Shown: positions 1-8,585 of the stretch, piece after piece
How the letters are laid out: each line of letters opens with the position of its first letter
How positions within the stretch are numbered: position 1 is the stretch's first letter
Assembly: GCA_934513205.1 (NCBI GenBank)
Contig: CAKSWU010000002.1
Location: forward strand, 153,499 to 217,498
Length of the DNA: 64,000 nt
Reading direction: 5' to 3'
DNA from: an uncultured Faecalibacterium sp.
Lineage (GTDB): Bacteria; Bacillota; Clostridia; Oscillospirales; Ruminococcaceae
The notes under the pieces: generated by a model
The model's input: only the letters and a program-made list of their open reading frames with translations
Told to the model about the DNA's origin: nothing
Databases searched by the model: none
Position numbers and translations under genes: made by a program

Positions 1-166
1 CCATCTGGGCGTACTGCTCCGGCACGCCGCTGTCGGTGACCACCGCCACCCGGCGGTCCAGCCGGGCAAACTGGTACAGATTTTCCAGCGAGCCGCTCTT
101 GACGATGATGTCGTAGCTGCGTTCGCCCAGATTCATGGTCAGCTTGGTTCCGATAAATTCACTCAT
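1..166 (-). CDS. aroB: 3-dehydroquinate synthase, N-terminal part (runs off the window)
   Basis: Only the first 55 codons are present; the gene continues past the left edge. The product would convert DAHP to 3-dehydroquinate in the shikimate pathway. The visible N-terminus reads MSEFIGTKLTMNLGERSYDI followed by IIVKSG and a VAVVTDSGVP strand, the usual beginning of AroB before its NAD-binding region. The ATG at 166 overlaps the stop of the upstream pheA gene by four bases (ATGA), so translation is probably coupled. Pairing a shikimate gene with a phenylalanine gene makes an aromatic amino acid operon likely. The catalytic part is not visible, so the call rests on N-terminal similarity and context. 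Confidence 0.8.
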   Translation of the reverse strand, partial: MSEFIGTKLTMNLGERSYDIIVKSGSLENLYQFARLDRRVAVVTDSGVPEQYAQM

Positions 167-1233
167 TTGGTATACACTCCTAACAGCCGCACCGTCCGAC
201 AGGTGCGGTCAAGCTCGCGCAGCAGCGCGGCAGTCTCGTCGGCGGTGGGATCGCCCACCAGTTCAACGTAGAAATAATAATCAAAGGGCACATGAGGCAG
301 CGGACGGCTCTTGATGGATTCCATGTCGTAGCCGAACCGGCCGATGATCTGGATCACCTCTGCCAGCTTGCCGGGCTTGTTGTCCAGCGTGAACAGCAGC
401 GAGAACCGATTGCCCGCCGTGGGCTTTTCGCGGCTGAGCACGATGAAGCGGGTGGTGTTGTCGCCATCGGTGTTGATGCGGGGCACCAGCACCTGCAGCC
501 CGTACAGTGCGGCGGTCTCCACGCTGGCAATGGCAGCCTTTGCCGGGTCGCCGCTTTCGGCCACGAACTTTGCCGCCATGGCGGTGTTTGCCATGGCGGA
601 AGCCGGCAGGCCGAACTGCTTAAGGAAGGTCTCGCTCTGGGCAATGGCCTGCTGGTGGCTGTACACATGGCGGATCTGAGAAAGCTGGGTGCCCGGCAGC
701 ACCAGAAGGTTTTGGGAGATGGGCAGGTCGTACACGTCCACCACCCACAGTCCCGGGTGATTGTAGCACAGGTCCAGCACGGCGGACACATCCCCCGCGT
801 GGCTGTTCTCAAAGGGCACCACGCCGTGGGCCGCTTCGCCGTGTTCTACGGCTTCGAACACCTCGTCCCATGTGGCGTAGCTCATGGCCTCGGCGTGGGG
901 GAACAGTGCCCGGAGCGCGATGTGGGCAAAGGCACCCTCCACCCCCTGATAGGCGGCGCGGTTGCGGCCCAGCACCTCGGCTTCGTACTGCTTTGCCACG
1001 TCCATCATGTTCTGCACATGATCCCGGTAATAGGGCCGCAGGGCGGGGGTGCAGATGCGGGCAGCGGCCTTTTCCAGCACGGCAGCCTCCCGGGCGGCAT
1101 CGTAGATGGGCAGACCGTGGGCCCGCTTGTATTCGGCAACCTGCAAAACGGCAGCCATCCGCCGCTCAAACAGGGCCGCCAGCTGGGCATCCACCGCGTC
1201 GATCTCGGCCCGTGCCTGTTCCAGTGCGTCCAT
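163..1233 (-). CDS. pheA: Bifunctional chorismate mutase / prephenate dehydratase (P-protein)
   Basis: Makes phenylpyruvate from chorismate through prephenate. Residues 1-90 form an AroQ-type helical chorismate mutase (MDALEQARAEIDAVD, then ERRM). Residues about 95-270 are prephenate dehydratase, with a PFENS motif and the TRF motif near NTDGDNTTRF. The C-terminal 80 residues are an ACT domain (LDNKPGKLAEV, then ESIKSRP) for phenylalanine feedback. The dehydratase motifs are unusual: YQGVEGAFAH where YxGPxGTFS is common. The start at 1233 has AAGGA upstream at good spacing; an in-frame ATG at 1257 lacks one. The gene is coupled to aroB by an ATGA overlap. Confidence 0.9.
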   Translation of the reverse strand: MDALEQARAEIDAVDAQLAALFERRMAAVLQVAEYKRAHGLPIYDAAREAAVLEKAAARICTPALRPYYRDHVQNMMDVAKQYEAEVLGRNRAAYQGVEGAFAHIALRALFPHAEAMSYATWDEVFEAVEHGEAAHGVVPFENSHAGDVSAVLDLCYNHPGLWVVDVYDLPISQNLLVLPGTQLSQIRHVYSHQQAIAQSETFLKQFGLPASAMANTAMAAKFVAESGDPAKAAIASVETAALYGLQVLVPRINTDGDNTTRFIVLSREKPTAGNRFSLLFTLDNKPGKLAEVIQIIGRFGYDMESIKSRPLPHVPFDYYFYVELVGDPTADETAALLRELDRTCRTVRLLGVYTK

Positions 1234-1283
1234 GGGGGTCACATCCTTTTCCTTCATCAGCTTTGTTTGACAGATATGAAGTA

Positions 1284-1312
1284 AGTATACCATAACCGGG
1301 ACGGAGAAACAA
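1284..1312 (-). promoter_or_regulatory. SigA-type promoter for pheA-aroB
   Basis: Reading the minus strand, TTGTTT (1307-1312) and TATACT (1284-1289) are 17 bases apart, about 50 bases before the pheA start. Confidence 0.6.
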
Positions 1313-1381
1313 CAAAAGCCCCTGCCTTTCGTGGTGGAGAAAATTTCAAATCAGTCCGGACAGAAAAGACAAAAATTGCAA

Positions 1382-1425
1382 AGGGACCGCAGGGCGTTCC
1401 GGCTCCGGAAGGCTCTGCGGTCCCT
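1382..1425 (-). terminator. Terminator after the MATE gene
   Basis: The arms AGGGACCGCAG and CTGCGGTCCCT pair. On the minus strand the hairpin is followed by a T-rich run. It lies just after the MATE stop codon. Confidence 0.75.
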
Positions 1426-1428
1426 GAT

Positions 1429-2802
1429 TCAGCTTTCTTTTCTGGGGAAAACGAAGGGGTCGCGGCGGTACACCGCCACCAGATACGCCGCCATGAAGCA
1501 CCAGATGACGGGCTCGCACAGAATGACCGCGCTGTAAGCAAAGCGTGGGATGAACACCAGCACAAAGACCACCTTGCCCACCAGTTCGATGACGCTGGAA
1601 AACAGCGGCAGCACCTTCTGCCCCAGACTTTGCAGCGCGTACCGGGTGCTCAGCAGAACCCCCAGCACGGCATAGAACGGCGCGTTCCAGCGCAGATAGC
1701 GGGCACCATTTTCCAGTACAAGGGGCGCGGTGGAGCCGGACACCAGCTGCACCAGCAAAGGCGCGCCCAGCTGCATCAGCGCCACAGCGGCAGCCATGAC
1801 CACCATGGAATACAGGTACATGGTGCGCATGCCTTTGCGTACCCGGTCCGGCTGTCCGGCACCCCGGTTCTGGGAGATAAAGGTGGAGCCGGCGTTTGCC
1901 ATGGAGATCAGCGGCATGTTGGTAAAGGCGAACAGCTTGCGCGCGGCGGTGTGCCCCGCAATGGTCAGGGTGCCCAGACTGTTGATGCCGTACTGCAGCA
2001 CCACCGACCCGGCAGACACGATGCTGCTCATCAGTCCCATGGAGATGCTCTGGCTGAACAGCTCCCAGTAAAGGTGGCTGCCCACGGACAGATGCTTCTT
2101 TTCCGGGATGAGGATGCGCACCCGTGCCAGCACATACAAAACGCACAGCACCACTGAGATGCCCTGCGCAATGACCGTTGCCACGGCTGCGCCCTGCACC
2201 CCCATGCCCAGCCCGGCGATGAACCACAGGTCCAGCCCCACGTTCAGCACCGAGCTGATGAGCAGGAACACCAGCGGCATCACGCTGTTGCCGATGGCGC
2301 GCAGCAGTCCGGCGCACAGGTTGTACAAAAACATGACGACGACGCCAAGGTCGATGACGATGATGTAGCGGTAGGCGTCCTCTAAGATCTCTGCCGGGGT
2401 CTCCAGCAGCTCCAGCAGGGGACGCAGCCCGAAAAAGCCCGCCGTGGTGATGACCACCGAGGAGATCAGCCCGATGACCACCGAGCCGGTCACGGTGCGC
2501 TTGAGCAGGTCCTCGTCCTGCGCGCCGTAGGAGCGGGCCGCCACGATGGCAAGGCCGTTGCCGATGCCAATGCCAAAGCCCACCAGCAGTTCATAGATGG
2601 ACCCGCAGGAGCCGATGGCGGCAAGGGCGGTATCGCCCAGCACGTTGCCTACGATCATGGTGTCCACCGTATTGTACAGCTGCTGGAACAGATTGGAGAT
2701 CAGGATGGGCAGCATGAACAGCAGCAGGCTTTTCAAAATGGGACCGTGCATCAGGTCCACGTTCAGAACGAACTGTCGGGAATGGGGTCGCGTCTGGGTC
2801 AT
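1429..2802 (-). CDS. MATE family multidrug/cation antiporter
   Basis: A 457-residue, very hydrophobic protein with about 12 predicted membrane segments, the normal size for a MATE exporter. The N-terminal signature PILISNLFQQLYNTVDTMIV, followed by GNVLGDTALAAIG, is typical of the DinF/NorM group, and the second half repeats the pattern (MSSIVSAGSVVLQYGIN). Members export cationic drugs or metabolites using a sodium or proton gradient; the substrate cannot be read from sequence. GGAGGACCCCT precedes the ATG at 2802. It has its own terminator and seems unrelated to the neighbouring amino acid genes. Confidence 0.9.
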   Translation of the reverse strand: MTQTRPHSRQFVLNVDLMHGPILKSLLLFMLPILISNLFQQLYNTVDTMIVGNVLGDTALAAIGSCGSIYELLVGFGIGIGNGLAIVAARSYGAQDEDLLKRTVTGSVVIGLISSVVITTAGFFGLRPLLELLETPAEILEDAYRYIIVIDLGVVVMFLYNLCAGLLRAIGNSVMPLVFLLISSVLNVGLDLWFIAGLGMGVQGAAVATVIAQGISVVLCVLYVLARVRILIPEKKHLSVGSHLYWELFSQSISMGLMSSIVSAGSVVLQYGINSLGTLTIAGHTAARKLFAFTNMPLISMANAGSTFISQNRGAGQPDRVRKGMRTMYLYSMVVMAAAVALMQLGAPLLVQLVSGSTAPLVLENGARYLRWNAPFYAVLGVLLSTRYALQSLGQKVLPLFSSVIELVGKVVFVLVFIPRFAYSAVILCEPVIWCFMAAYLVAVYRRDPFVFPRKES

Positions 2803-2871
2803 AGGGGTCCTCCGATTGGTGATTTACCGTAAAAAATAACTTTAGTGGAGCTATCTTTTGCGGGCAGCGGG

Positions 2872-3015
2872 CTCGCCCTCTCCGTCTGCTCGCTGCGTTC
2901 GCATCCACCTCTCCCAAAGGGAGAGGCCTTGGCAAAGAGATGCAGTCTGCGTGGACTGCCAAGGGCTCCCACTTTGGGGGAGCTGGCATCGCGTAGCGAT
3001 GACTGAGAGGGCGAG
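2872..3015. repeat. MITE-like palindromic intergenic element (144 bp)
   Basis: Bounded by perfect 11-base inverted ends, CTCGCCCTCTC (2872-2882) and GAGAGGGCGAG (3005-3015). The interior is a chain of smaller hairpins: CTCTCCCAAAGGGAGAG, CTTGGCA paired with TGCCAAG, GCTCCCACTTTGGGGGAGC and GGCATCGCGTAGCGATG. Shortened relatives occur near 6290, 20481, 30471, 31292 and 42473. It has no credible reading frame and fills most of the gap between MATE and hisK. Confidence 0.75.
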
Positions 3016-3064
3016 GTCGTGTATCTTTTTTTGAGACAGCTGTATGGCTTCAACTTTTCTCGTG

Positions 3065-3108
3065 AAAATGCGGTTGGAGCAGCCTGCAGGCTGCTCCAAC
3101 CGCATTTT
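3065..3108. terminator. Perfect 44-base palindrome, terminator of the his operon
   Basis: AAAATGCGGTTGGAGCAGCC is followed by its near-continuous reverse complement and ends in TTTT on both strands, so it can act in both directions. It starts six bases after the hisK stop. Related sequence recurs at 6171 and, more loosely, at 25004. Confidence 0.8.
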
Positions 3109-3114
3109 TCATTT

Positions 3115-3939
3115 TTATAGGGGCTGCTCTTCAAATCCCTTGCCGGTCAGCACGGTCACGGCGGTAAAGCCCGCAGCCTTGAGGGCAGCGGCAGCTTCGT
3201 CAAAGCCAAAAGTCAGGCTGGCGGTGTCGTGGGCATCGGAGGTGATGATGACCTTGCCACCCATCTTCTGCCACTCGCCCAGCAGCCACGGGCCGGGGTA
3301 GAAGTCCTTGCGGTAGCCGCGGTAGACGCCGCCGGTGTTTACCTCCAGCAGGCAGTCGTTTGCCTTTGCCGCCTGCAGCGCCTTGAGGGCGGCAGCCTTG
3401 TAGCGGGGCGACTCCTCGTCAAAGAACTCGCCGCCGGCGTTCAGCTTCTTGATGAGGTCGATGTGCGCCAGAATGTCCGGCTTCAGGGCAGCCACTTTTT
3501 CCACCTCGGCAAAGTAGGCTTCCACCGCCGCCAACGGGTCGGCGTCAAAGTCGTCGTTGATGCAGTCCCACAGATCCTGCGGGCGGAAGTCGATCTCATA
3601 ATACTTGCCGGTGTTCTTGCCGTACAGATGGTGTGCGCTGCCGATCCAGTAATCGTAGCCGGTGCGCTTGTCCTCGCTGAGGATATCCCACTCGATGCCG
3701 CACAGGATGTCCACCTTGCCGCGGTACTCGGTCTTGAGCTTGGCAATGGTGGCTTTGTACTGGGCAGTGCGGCTGGGACTCATGCAGTATTCCCGGTCGC
3801 GCTGGGTGTAGCTGTGACCGGTGAAACCCAACGTGGTCAGCCCCTGTGCACAGGCGGCGCTTGCCATATCCTGCAGGGTGTTTTTGCCATCGCACATGGT
3901 GGAATGGCAATGGACACTGGACTTTCGGTAATCTGCCAT
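3115..3939 (-). CDS. hisK: Histidinol-phosphatase, PHP family
   Basis: Removes phosphate from histidinol phosphate, the step before histidinol dehydrogenase. It is the PHP-type enzyme rather than the HAD type fused to hisB in enterics, which fits the monofunctional hisB upstream. Metal-binding motifs are visible: VHCHSTMCDG near the N-terminus, GFTGHS, GIEWD, GSAHH, AHIDLIKK, EVNTGG and ITSDAHD near the C-terminus, as in family members of about 270 residues. The start at 3939 gives MADYRKSSVHCHS, seven bases after the hisIE stop; AAGGA lies somewhat far upstream. It is the last gene of the his operon. Confidence 0.88.
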   Translation of the reverse strand: MADYRKSSVHCHSTMCDGKNTLQDMASAACAQGLTTLGFTGHSYTQRDREYCMSPSRTAQYKATIAKLKTEYRGKVDILCGIEWDILSEDKRTGYDYWIGSAHHLYGKNTGKYYEIDFRPQDLWDCINDDFDADPLAAVEAYFAEVEKVAALKPDILAHIDLIKKLNAGGEFFDEESPRYKAAALKALQAAKANDCLLEVNTGGVYRGYRKDFYPGPWLLGEWQKMGGKVIITSDAHDTASLTFGFDEAAAALKAAGFTAVTVLTGKGFEEQPL

Positions 3940-3946
3940 AACTGTT

Positions 3947-4582
3947 TCACTGCATCCTTTCCTGTTTGACCTTGTGGTCAATGACGTGTCGTTTTTCCAG
4001 CTCACGGGTCACATCCTCCACCGTGATGCCGGCGCTGACCATCAGCACCAGCACATGATAGGCAAGGTCGCTGATCTCGTAGACTGTTTCGTCCTTGTCC
4101 TCTTTTTCGCCCGCAATGATGACCTCGGTGCACTCCTCGCCCACCTTTTTCAGGATCTTTTCCTTGCCCTTTTCAAACAGGTAGGTGGTGTAGCTGCCTG
4201 CGGTGGGGGTATCCTTGCGGCCTTTGATGAGGTTATACAGCCCCTGCCAGCTGAACTGCTTCAGCTCCGGGGAGACATATACTTCGTTGAAAAAGCAGCT
4301 TTCCGCTCCGGTGTGGCAGGCGGGGCCGTCCTTCACCACCTCTACCACCAGCGCATCGGCGTCGCAGTCGGCGGTGATGGACACCACCCGCTGCACGTTG
4401 CCGCTGGTCTCGCCCTTGCGCCAGATCTCCTGACGGCTGCGGCTCCAGAACACGGTGCGCCCCTCGGCAATGGTCAGTGCCAGCGTTTCGGCGTTCATGT
4501 AGGCAAGGGTGAGCACCTGCTTTGTGTAGTGATCCTGCACGATGGCGGGGATCAGGCCTTTTTCATCGAATTTCAGTTCCAT
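3947..4582 (-). CDS. hisI: Bifunctional phosphoribosyl-AMP cyclohydrolase / phosphoribosyl-ATP pyrophosphatase
   Basis: A HisIE fusion of 211 residues for steps two and three of histidine synthesis. Residues 1-115 are the cyclohydrolase, with LAYMNAETLALT, a WSRSRQEIW segment and a DGPACHTG zinc motif. The C-terminal half is the MazG-like pyrophosphatase, with GEECTEVIIAGE and SDLAYHVLVLM. The start at 4582 follows GGGAGGGAG; a longer reading from 4645 adds a non-conserved tail over the hisF-hisI gap. About 80 bases separate it from hisF. Confidence 0.92.
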   Translation of the reverse strand: MELKFDEKGLIPAIVQDHYTKQVLTLAYMNAETLALTIAEGRTVFWSRSRQEIWRKGETSGNVQRVVSITADCDADALVVEVVKDGPACHTGAESCFFNEVYVSPELKQFSWQGLYNLIKGRKDTPTAGSYTTYLFEKGKEKILKKVGEECTEVIIAGEKEDKDETVYEISDLAYHVLVLMVSAGITVEDVTRELEKRHVIDHKVKQERMQ

Positions 4583-4660
4583 AACGGTTCTCCCTCCCCG
4601 GATGGGGATACTGTGTATTTTATCGGATTCAAGACAAAAATGCAAGGGGTTTATGCGTTT

Positions 4661-5416
4661 TTACAGCCGCATCTCCACGCCGTTGGCGTTCAGGTACTCC
4701 TTCAGCTCCCGGATGCCCAGCAGCTTCTGGTGGAAGATGCCCGCCGCCAGCCCGGCGTCGATGCCCTTGTGGTGGAACAGCTCCAGAAAATCCTCTTTTT
4801 TGCCCGCGCCGCCGCTGGCAATGATGGGGATATCCACCCGGGCAGCCACCGCGTCCAGCATTTCAAGGTCGAAGCCGCTGCGCACGCCGTCGGTGTCGAT
4901 GCTGTTCAGGCATATTTCGCCTGCGCCGTGGGCGGCGCACCAGCTGATCCAGTCCAGCGCATCCCGCCCGGTATCCTCGCGCCCGCCCTTGGCAAACACC
5001 CGGAACTGCCCGTTCACCCGCTTCACGTCTGCGGAAAGCACCACGCACTGGTTGCCGTAGCGCTGGGCGGCGGCGGGGATGAGCCCGGGGTCCTTCAACG
5101 CACCGGAGTTGACGCTGACCTTATCCGCGCCGCATTTCAGCACCCGATCAAAATCCTCCAGTGTGTTGATGCCGCCGCCCACGGTCAGGGGGATAAAAAT
5201 TTCTCCCGCCACCCGGGTCAGGATGTCGGTAAAGAGGGCGCGTCCCTCAAAGCTGGCGGTGATATCGTAGAACACCAGCTCGTCCGCCCCGGCGGCGTTG
5301 TACAGCCGTGCCATCTCCACCGGGTCGGCTACGTCTTTGATGCCTTCAAAGTTCGTGCCCTTGACTACGCGGCCATTGCGCACATCGAGACAGGGGATAA
5401 TGCGTTTGGTGATCAT
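4661..5416 (-). CDS. hisF: Imidazole glycerol phosphate synthase, cyclase subunit
   Basis: A 251-residue TIM barrel that, with HisH, turns PRFAR and ammonia into imidazole glycerol phosphate and AICAR. The N-terminal IIPCLDVRNGRVVKG carries the first catalytic aspartate and SADVKR carries the second. Phosphate-binding loops TVGGGI and ASGGAG are intact. The order hisA-hisF-hisIE matches many Firmicutes. Confidence 0.96.
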   Translation of the reverse strand: MITKRIIPCLDVRNGRVVKGTNFEGIKDVADPVEMARLYNAAGADELVFYDITASFEGRALFTDILTRVAGEIFIPLTVGGGINTLEDFDRVLKCGADKVSVNSGALKDPGLIPAAAQRYGNQCVVLSADVKRVNGQFRVFAKGGREDTGRDALDWISWCAAHGAGEICLNSIDTDGVRSGFDLEMLDAVAARVDIPIIASGGAGKKEDFLELFHHKGIDAGLAAGIFHQKLLGIRELKEYLNANGVEMRL

Positions 5417-5434
5417 ATTTTCGATCCTCTCTGT

Positions 5435-6154
5435 TTAATCCCGTACAAGTTCTACGCAACGTGCAAGATCCAGTGTGCCGGTGTACAGGCTCTTGCCCAG
5501 AATCGCCGCTGCCGTGCCCATCTGCTGCAATGCCAGCAGCTCGCCCTCAGAGGAGATGCCGCCGCTGGCGGTAAAGGCCACCCCGGGCACCTGGGCCGCT
5601 AATTGGCGGTAAAGGCCAAGGTTTGTGCCCTGCATCGCGCCGTCACAGGCAATGTCGGTGTAGATGATGGCGGTGCAGCCGGCTGCGGCAAGCCGCTTGC
5701 AGAAGGCTACGCCCGGCTCGACGCTGACCTCCTTCCAGCCGTGGATGGCCACATAGCCGTCCTTGGCGTCCACGCCCACGGCAATTTTGTCGCCGTATTT
5801 TTGCAGCATCCGGGCGGTAAAGGCAAAATCCGTCACCGCCACGCTGCCCAGAATGCAGCGCCCTACCCCGAGGGAAAGATATTTTTCAATGCGCTCCTCA
5901 GTGCGGATGCCGCCGCCGACCTCGATGTACAAGCCGCCCTGCTTTGCCAGCGCGGCAATGGTGTCGTAGTTGGAAAGGGTGCCGTCCTTGGCACCGTCCA
6001 AGTCCACCACATGAAGATTTTTTGCCCCGGCGGCTACAAAGCTGCGTGCCTGTGCGCAGGGGTCCTGCCCGTAAACGGTCATGCGGTCGTAGTCGCCCTG
6101 TGTCAGGCGCACCACCTGCCCGCCGCGCAGGTCAATGGCTGGAAATAGCTGCAT
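5435..6154 (-). CDS. hisA: ProFAR isomerase
   Basis: A 239-residue TIM barrel that isomerises ProFAR to PRFAR. FPAIDLRGGQVVRL holds the catalytic aspartate at the N-terminus and YTDIACDGAMQGTN the second. The phosphate loops VGGGIR and ASGGIS are present. The start at 6154 is preceded by AGAGGGG. The gap of about 150 bases to hisH is the largest inside the operon and holds a hairpin repeat. Confidence 0.95.
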   Translation of the reverse strand: MQLFPAIDLRGGQVVRLTQGDYDRMTVYGQDPCAQARSFVAAGAKNLHVVDLDGAKDGTLSNYDTIAALAKQGGLYIEVGGGIRTEERIEKYLSLGVGRCILGSVAVTDFAFTARMLQKYGDKIAVGVDAKDGYVAIHGWKEVSVEPGVAFCKRLAAAGCTAIIYTDIACDGAMQGTNLGLYRQLAAQVPGVAFTASGGISSEGELLALQQMGTAAAILGKSLYTGTLDLARCVELVRD

Positions 6155-6170
6155 ACATTATGACCCCTCT

Positions 6171-6214
6171 CGTGAAAATGCGTTTGGAGCGGCCCGCAGG
6201 CCGCGACAAACGCG
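6171..6214. repeat. Hairpin repeat inside the his operon
   Basis: CGTGAAAATGCGTTTGGAGC and a GGCCCGCAGGCC core match the hairpin at 3061-3098 with a few substitutions. It lies in the hisH-hisA gap, just upstream of the hisA ribosome site. A CCTC/GAGG-type fragment (ACTGAGAGGGCG) follows at about 6290. Confidence 0.55.
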
Positions 6215-6307
6215 AAATTAAAAATAATTTTTCCGCTAAATATGCCCAGAGCGCAAGCGGAGGGCATTTAAAATCGTTTTGCTCGGTAACTGAGAGGGCG
6301 TGCCCGC

Positions 6308-6916
6308 TCACAATTCGCTGAACGCCTTGAGGATCCGCAGCCCGGTGTCGCCGCTCTTTTCCGGGTGGAACTGGGTGCCGTACACGTTGCCCGCCCGCAC
6401 CGCACCGGTGACCGGGATGGAATAATCGCTGACGGCAAGGGTGCTTTCGGCGCAGTTTTTGCCGTAGTAGCTGTGGACGTAGTACACATACTCGCCCTCG
6501 CGGATGTAGCGGAACAGGGGGTCGTCCTTTACGATGTGCAAGGCGTTCCAGCCCATCTGCGGCACCTTCAGCCCTTTGTCCGCAAGGTCGGGCCCCAGCG
6601 GGCAGACCTCGCCTTTGATAAAGCCCAGCCCGGCGTGCTCGCCGTATTCGTAGCTTTTTTCAAACAGCAGCTGCATCCCAAGGCAGATGCCCAGCAGGGG
6701 CTTGTGCTCCGCCTGCTCCTTCAGCACCGGTACAAGGCCGGTGGCGGTAAGCTTTGCCATGGCATCCCCGAATGCGCCCACCCCCGGCAGGATAAGCCGG
6801 TCGGCGGCGCGGAGGACATCGGCATCGGCGGTGACCACTGCCTGCAGCCCCAGCTGCTGCAAGCTGGAACGCAGGCTGAACAGGTTGCCCACGCCGTAAT
6901 CAAGAATGGCGATCAT
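6308..6916 (-). CDS. hisH: Imidazole glycerol phosphate synthase, glutaminase subunit
   Basis: A 202-residue class I glutamine amidotransferase that supplies ammonia to HisF. It begins MIAILDYGVGNLFS. The nucleophile cysteine is in LLGICLGMQLL, and the His-Glu pair is in GTQFHPEKS near the C-terminus. The ATG at 6916 overlaps the hisB stop as ATGA, which fixes the start; a longer upstream reading only covers hisB sequence. Confidence 0.95.
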   Translation of the reverse strand: MIAILDYGVGNLFSLRSSLQQLGLQAVVTADADVLRAADRLILPGVGAFGDAMAKLTATGLVPVLKEQAEHKPLLGICLGMQLLFEKSYEYGEHAGLGFIKGEVCPLGPDLADKGLKVPQMGWNALHIVKDDPLFRYIREGEYVYYVHSYYGKNCAESTLAVSDYSIPVTGAVRAGNVYGTQFHPEKSGDTGLRILKAFSEL

Positions 6917-7509
6917 ACCAGCAGTCCTTTCGTGGAAGGGATCTCGTCCCGGTGTGCCGCATCGATGCGCACGGCTTCGGCCAGCGCGTGGCCCGCGCCC
7001 TTGAAGCAGGCTTCCAGAATGTGGTGGGTGTTCTCGCCCGCAAACTGCACAAAATGGACGGTGGCGGGCACGCTGCGGGCAAAGCCGTACCAGAACTCCT
7101 TGGCGCACTCCACGTCAAAATCGCCCACCTTTTCGGTCTGGCAGCGGATGTCCCAGTTCAGGGTGCACCGGCCGGAAAGATCCACCGCGCACAGCACCAG
7201 TGCCTCGTCCATGGGCAGGTAGAAGCTGCCGTAGCGGCAGATGCCGCGCATCTCGCCCAGTGCCCGGGCAAAGGCCTGTCCCAGCGCAATGCCCACGTCC
7301 TCGGTGGTGTGGTGGTAGTCCACCTGCACATCGCCGTGGCAGGTGAGCACCAGATCAAACCGTCCGTGCCGGGCAAACAGCTCCAGCATGTGGTTCAGAA
7401 AGCCGCATCCGGTGTCGATCTCGTAGCGGCCGGTGCCGTCCAGATCAAGGGTCAGCTCGATCTGGGTCTCGTTGGTGCTGCGTTCCAGCGTTACCATGCG
7501 CTCTGCCAT
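6913..7509 (-). CDS. hisB: Imidazoleglycerol-phosphate dehydratase
   Basis: The monofunctional 198-residue dehydratase, without the N-terminal phosphatase of enteric HisB. The duplicated manganese-site motifs are GFLNHMLELFARHG and DYHHTTEDVGIALG. Start choice: ATG at 7509 has GGAGG seven bases upstream and lies two bases after the hisC stop; a GTG at 7515 is possible but less well placed. Confidence 0.95.
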   Translation of the reverse strand: MAERMVTLERSTNETQIELTLDLDGTGRYEIDTGCGFLNHMLELFARHGRFDLVLTCHGDVQVDYHHTTEDVGIALGQAFARALGEMRGICRYGSFYLPMDEALVLCAVDLSGRCTLNWDIRCQTEKVGDFDVECAKEFWYGFARSVPATVHFVQFAGENTHHILEACFKGAGHALAEAVRIDAAHRDEIPSTKGLLV

Positions 7510-7511
7510 TG

Positions 7512-8573
7512 TCACACCTCCAGTATTTTGTCCACGGCGTCCATCAGTGCCTGCATCTGCTCCGGCGTGCCGATGGTGATGCGCAGCCAGTTTTCAATGC
7601 GCGGCGCATCGAAATGCCGCACCAGAATGCCATTTTTCTTTAACTTTTTGTATAGCTCGCCGCCGTTTATCCGTTCTGTGCTGGCAAACACAAAGTTTGC
7701 GCGGCTGTCCAGTACGGTAAAGCCCCGGTCAGTCAGCTGCTGCATCGTCCATGCGCGGGTGTCCATAATGGCGGCGCGGGTCTTTTCAAAGTAGGCGGTA
7801 TCCTCCAGTGCAGCCTGCCCGGCCTTCAAAGTCAGGCGGTTGATGTTGTAGGGGTTCAGGCTGAACTTGACCCGGTTCAAATCGGCGATCAGTGCCGCAT
7901 TGCCCATGGCAAGCCCAAGCCGGGCCCCCGCCAGCTGCCGGGATTTGGAGAAGGTCTGCACCACCAGCAGGTTGTCGTATTGGTCGATCAGGGGCACACA
8001 GCTTTCGCCGCCAAAGTCCACATAGGCTTCGTCCACAATGACCACGCTGTCCGGGTTCGATCGCAAAATGCCCTCGATGGCCTCCCGGGGCAGGCACAGC
8101 CCGGTGGGGGCGTTGGGGTTTGCGATGACGATGGTCTCGTGCAGGCCGTGGTAATCGGCAGGGTCAAGGGTGAAGTCCTCTTTGAGCGGAATGATGTGGG
8201 TGGGGATATGTAGCAGGCTGCACCACACGCCGTAGCAGCCGTAGGTGATGTCCGCAAAGGCCAGTGGGTGGCTCTCGTCACAGAAAGCCCGCAGCGCAAA
8301 GAACAGGTTCTCGTCGCTGCCGTTGCCGGGCATGACCTGAGAAGGCTGCAGGCCGAAATGCGCCGCCGCCGTGCGCAGCAGCTGGGCACAGGCGGGGTCG
8401 GAGTAAAGGCGCAGCTTTTCCACCTCGGCTTCGCTCACGGCTGCCACCACCCGGGGGGACGGCAGATAGGGGCTTTCGTTGGTGTTCAGTTTGATGTACT
8501 GCTGATCCTGCGGCTGCTCCCCGGGCGTGTAGGGGGTAACAGCGGACAGGGCAGGGGAAAGAAAACGGCTCAT
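7512..8573 (-). CDS. hisC: Histidinol-phosphate aminotransferase
   Basis: A 353-residue fold-type I PLP enzyme that transaminates imidazole acetol phosphate. IKLNTNESPY near residue 30 is the HisC signature, PGNGSDENLF binds phosphate, NPNAPTG is conserved, and TFSKSRQLAGARLG contains the PLP lysine. AGAGGAAACC precedes the ATG. It lies 12 bases from hisD and almost touches hisB. Confidence 0.95.
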   Translation of the reverse strand: MSRFLSPALSAVTPYTPGEQPQDQQYIKLNTNESPYLPSPRVVAAVSEAEVEKLRLYSDPACAQLLRTAAAHFGLQPSQVMPGNGSDENLFFALRAFCDESHPLAFADITYGCYGVWCSLLHIPTHIIPLKEDFTLDPADYHGLHETIVIANPNAPTGLCLPREAIEGILRSNPDSVVIVDEAYVDFGGESCVPLIDQYDNLLVVQTFSKSRQLAGARLGLAMGNAALIADLNRVKFSLNPYNINRLTLKAGQAALEDTAYFEKTRAAIMDTRAWTMQQLTDRGFTVLDSRANFVFASTERINGGELYKKLKKNGILVRHFDAPRIENWLRITIGTPEQMQALMDAVDKILEV

Positions 8574-8585
8574 AATGGTTTCCTC

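Noticed and set aside
2799..3134. Small open frames between MATE and hisK
   Set aside because: They consist of the palindromic element and terminator sequence, change frame with the hairpins and have no ribosome site.
3974..5602. A 542-codon plus-strand frame across hisIE and hisF
   Set aside because: Antisense to two unmistakable his genes; no ribosome site and no recognisable domain.
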